Shown: positions 5,218 through 5,935 of the stretch, piece by piece | How the letters are laid out: every line of letters starts with the position of its first letter | How positions within the stretch are numbered: position 1 is the stretch's first letter | Origin: Syntrophomonadaceae bacterium | GTDB taxonomy: Bacteria; Bacillota_B; Syntrophomonadia; Syntrophomonadales; Syntrophomonadaceae | Assembly (NCBI GenBank): GCA_030627145.1 | Contig: DAOUSQ010000071.1 | Span: forward strand, 1-5,935 | DNA length: 5,935 nucleotides | Direction of reading: 5' to 3' | Made by a program: the position numbers and the translations under genes | The notes under the pieces: generated by a model | Database searches by the model: none | Told to the model about the DNA's origin: nothing | Seen by the model: only the letters and a program-made list of their open reading frames with translations

Positions 5218-5935
5218 ATGCTGGTGATCATATTTATGTAATGGCCAATACTGCGGATATGCCGGAAGTTCTAAAGCCCCTGGGTATATATAGAAAGAGG
5301 ATAGAAAAGATTACTATACTAGGAGCTGGGCGTACCGGTTGGTATTTAGCTCATATTATCGAAGAAGAAGAAAAGATACCTGTAAATATAAAAATCATTG
5401 AGAAAAATCCAAAAAGAGCCCGGGAAGTAGCGGGTAAATTGAAAAATGCTCTGGTTATTAATGGCGATGGAAGTGATCTTGACTTACTTGAAGCCGAAAA
5501 TATAGGTCAATCAGATCTTTTTATTGCTGTAACCGATGATGATAAGATTAATCTTCTATCATCTCTTATTGCCAAAAACCTTGGAGTAGGAAAAACTATA
5601 TCTAAAATCAAAAGATCAGATGTAATGCCGCTGGTTGAACAGATTGGGATTGATGTAGTTTTTAGTCCGCGTATCTTAACTGCCGGTGCAATTTTAAAGT
5701 ATATACGCAGGGGTGATATTGTTTCGGTTACTGTTTTAGGTGAAGATAGTGCTGAAATGATTGAACTGGTAGCTCAGCCTGGTTCTATTGCAGTAAATAA
5801 ACAGCTATATAAAATAAAATTTCCCAGTGGAGCAGTAATAGGGGCGATAGTGCGTGATGAAAAAGTTATTACTCCCAGTGGAGATAGTATTATTAAAGCC
5901 TTTGATCATCTAATGGTATTTTCTCTTCCTAAAAG
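5205..5935 (+). CDS. trkA: TrkA, C-terminal half in the -1 frame, 3' end beyond window
   Basis: From 5205 an uninterrupted 243-codon frame runs to the window edge and encodes the rest of TrkA. Seen, counted from 5205: the end of the first TrkA_C domain (NAGDHIYVMAN, 5-15), the second RCK/Rossmann domain with GAGRTG (40-45), acidic Glu66 at the end of strand 2, INGDGSDLDLLE (85-96) and AVTDDDKINL (108-117), then SPRILTAGAIL (154-164), and the second TrkA_C domain (about 170-243) ending in FDHLMVFSLPK. Joined to the first half, this gives about 435 residues, and the usual length suggests 10-20 more beyond the window. It has no ribosome binding site of its own. The first in-frame ATG is at 5241, lacking a good Shine-Dalgarno, so independent translation is unlikely. 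All expected nucleotide-binding residues are intact, arguing that the break is recent or an error. A trkH gene would be expected downstream, which cannot be seen. Confidence 0.88.

Overview
The window is AT-rich bacterial DNA with every gene on the + strand. The gene content (an ATP-type phosphofructokinase, a clostridial-style 3-hydroxybutyryl-CoA dehydrogenase, a bacterial PH-domain membrane protein, a YchF-like P-loop protein and TrkA), strong purine-rich ribosome binding sites and low-GC codon use point to an anaerobic low-GC Bacillota (Clostridia or Halanaerobiales type). That placement is inference; no rRNA or marker gene in the window fixes it.

Layout. Positions 1 to about 97 are the 3' end of a group II intron: domain V, then a domain VI hairpin with a bulged branch-point A. 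A 270-base leader without a recognisable gene follows. Next come pfkA (368-1465) and hbd (GTG start at 1542, ending at 2408), 76 bases apart and probably co-transcribed. A gene for a five-helix membrane protein with a bacterial PH domain (start at 2488, ending at 3315) follows. The gap 3316-3547 is mostly filled by a 160-base MITE-like element. It has perfect 16-base terminal inverted repeats and a perfect 6-base flanking direct repeat, and it contains a second pair of degenerate end-like sequences facing each other across 4 bases. After it come a divergent YchF/OLA1-like gene (3548-4615) and trkA (from 4627, running off the window), which are tightly coupled: the trkA ribosome binding site overlaps the upstream stop codon.

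trkA is interrupted as read. A run of four Gs at 5202-5205, where five would keep the frame, leads to a stop at 5215-5217. The remainder of a normal TrkA continues without a stop, in the -1 frame, to the window end. This is either a sequencing error, a recent inactivating deletion or, less likely, a recoding site.

Functionally the window pairs central carbon metabolism (glycolysis, C4 acyl-CoA reduction) with potassium-uptake control. Two mobile-element remnants, the group II intron and the MITE, sit in the two gene-free gaps. The points most worth checking are the compound MITE, the trkA frameshift, the unusual nucleotide-binding region of the YchF-like protein, and the Gly/Lys active-site combination of the phosphofructokinase.
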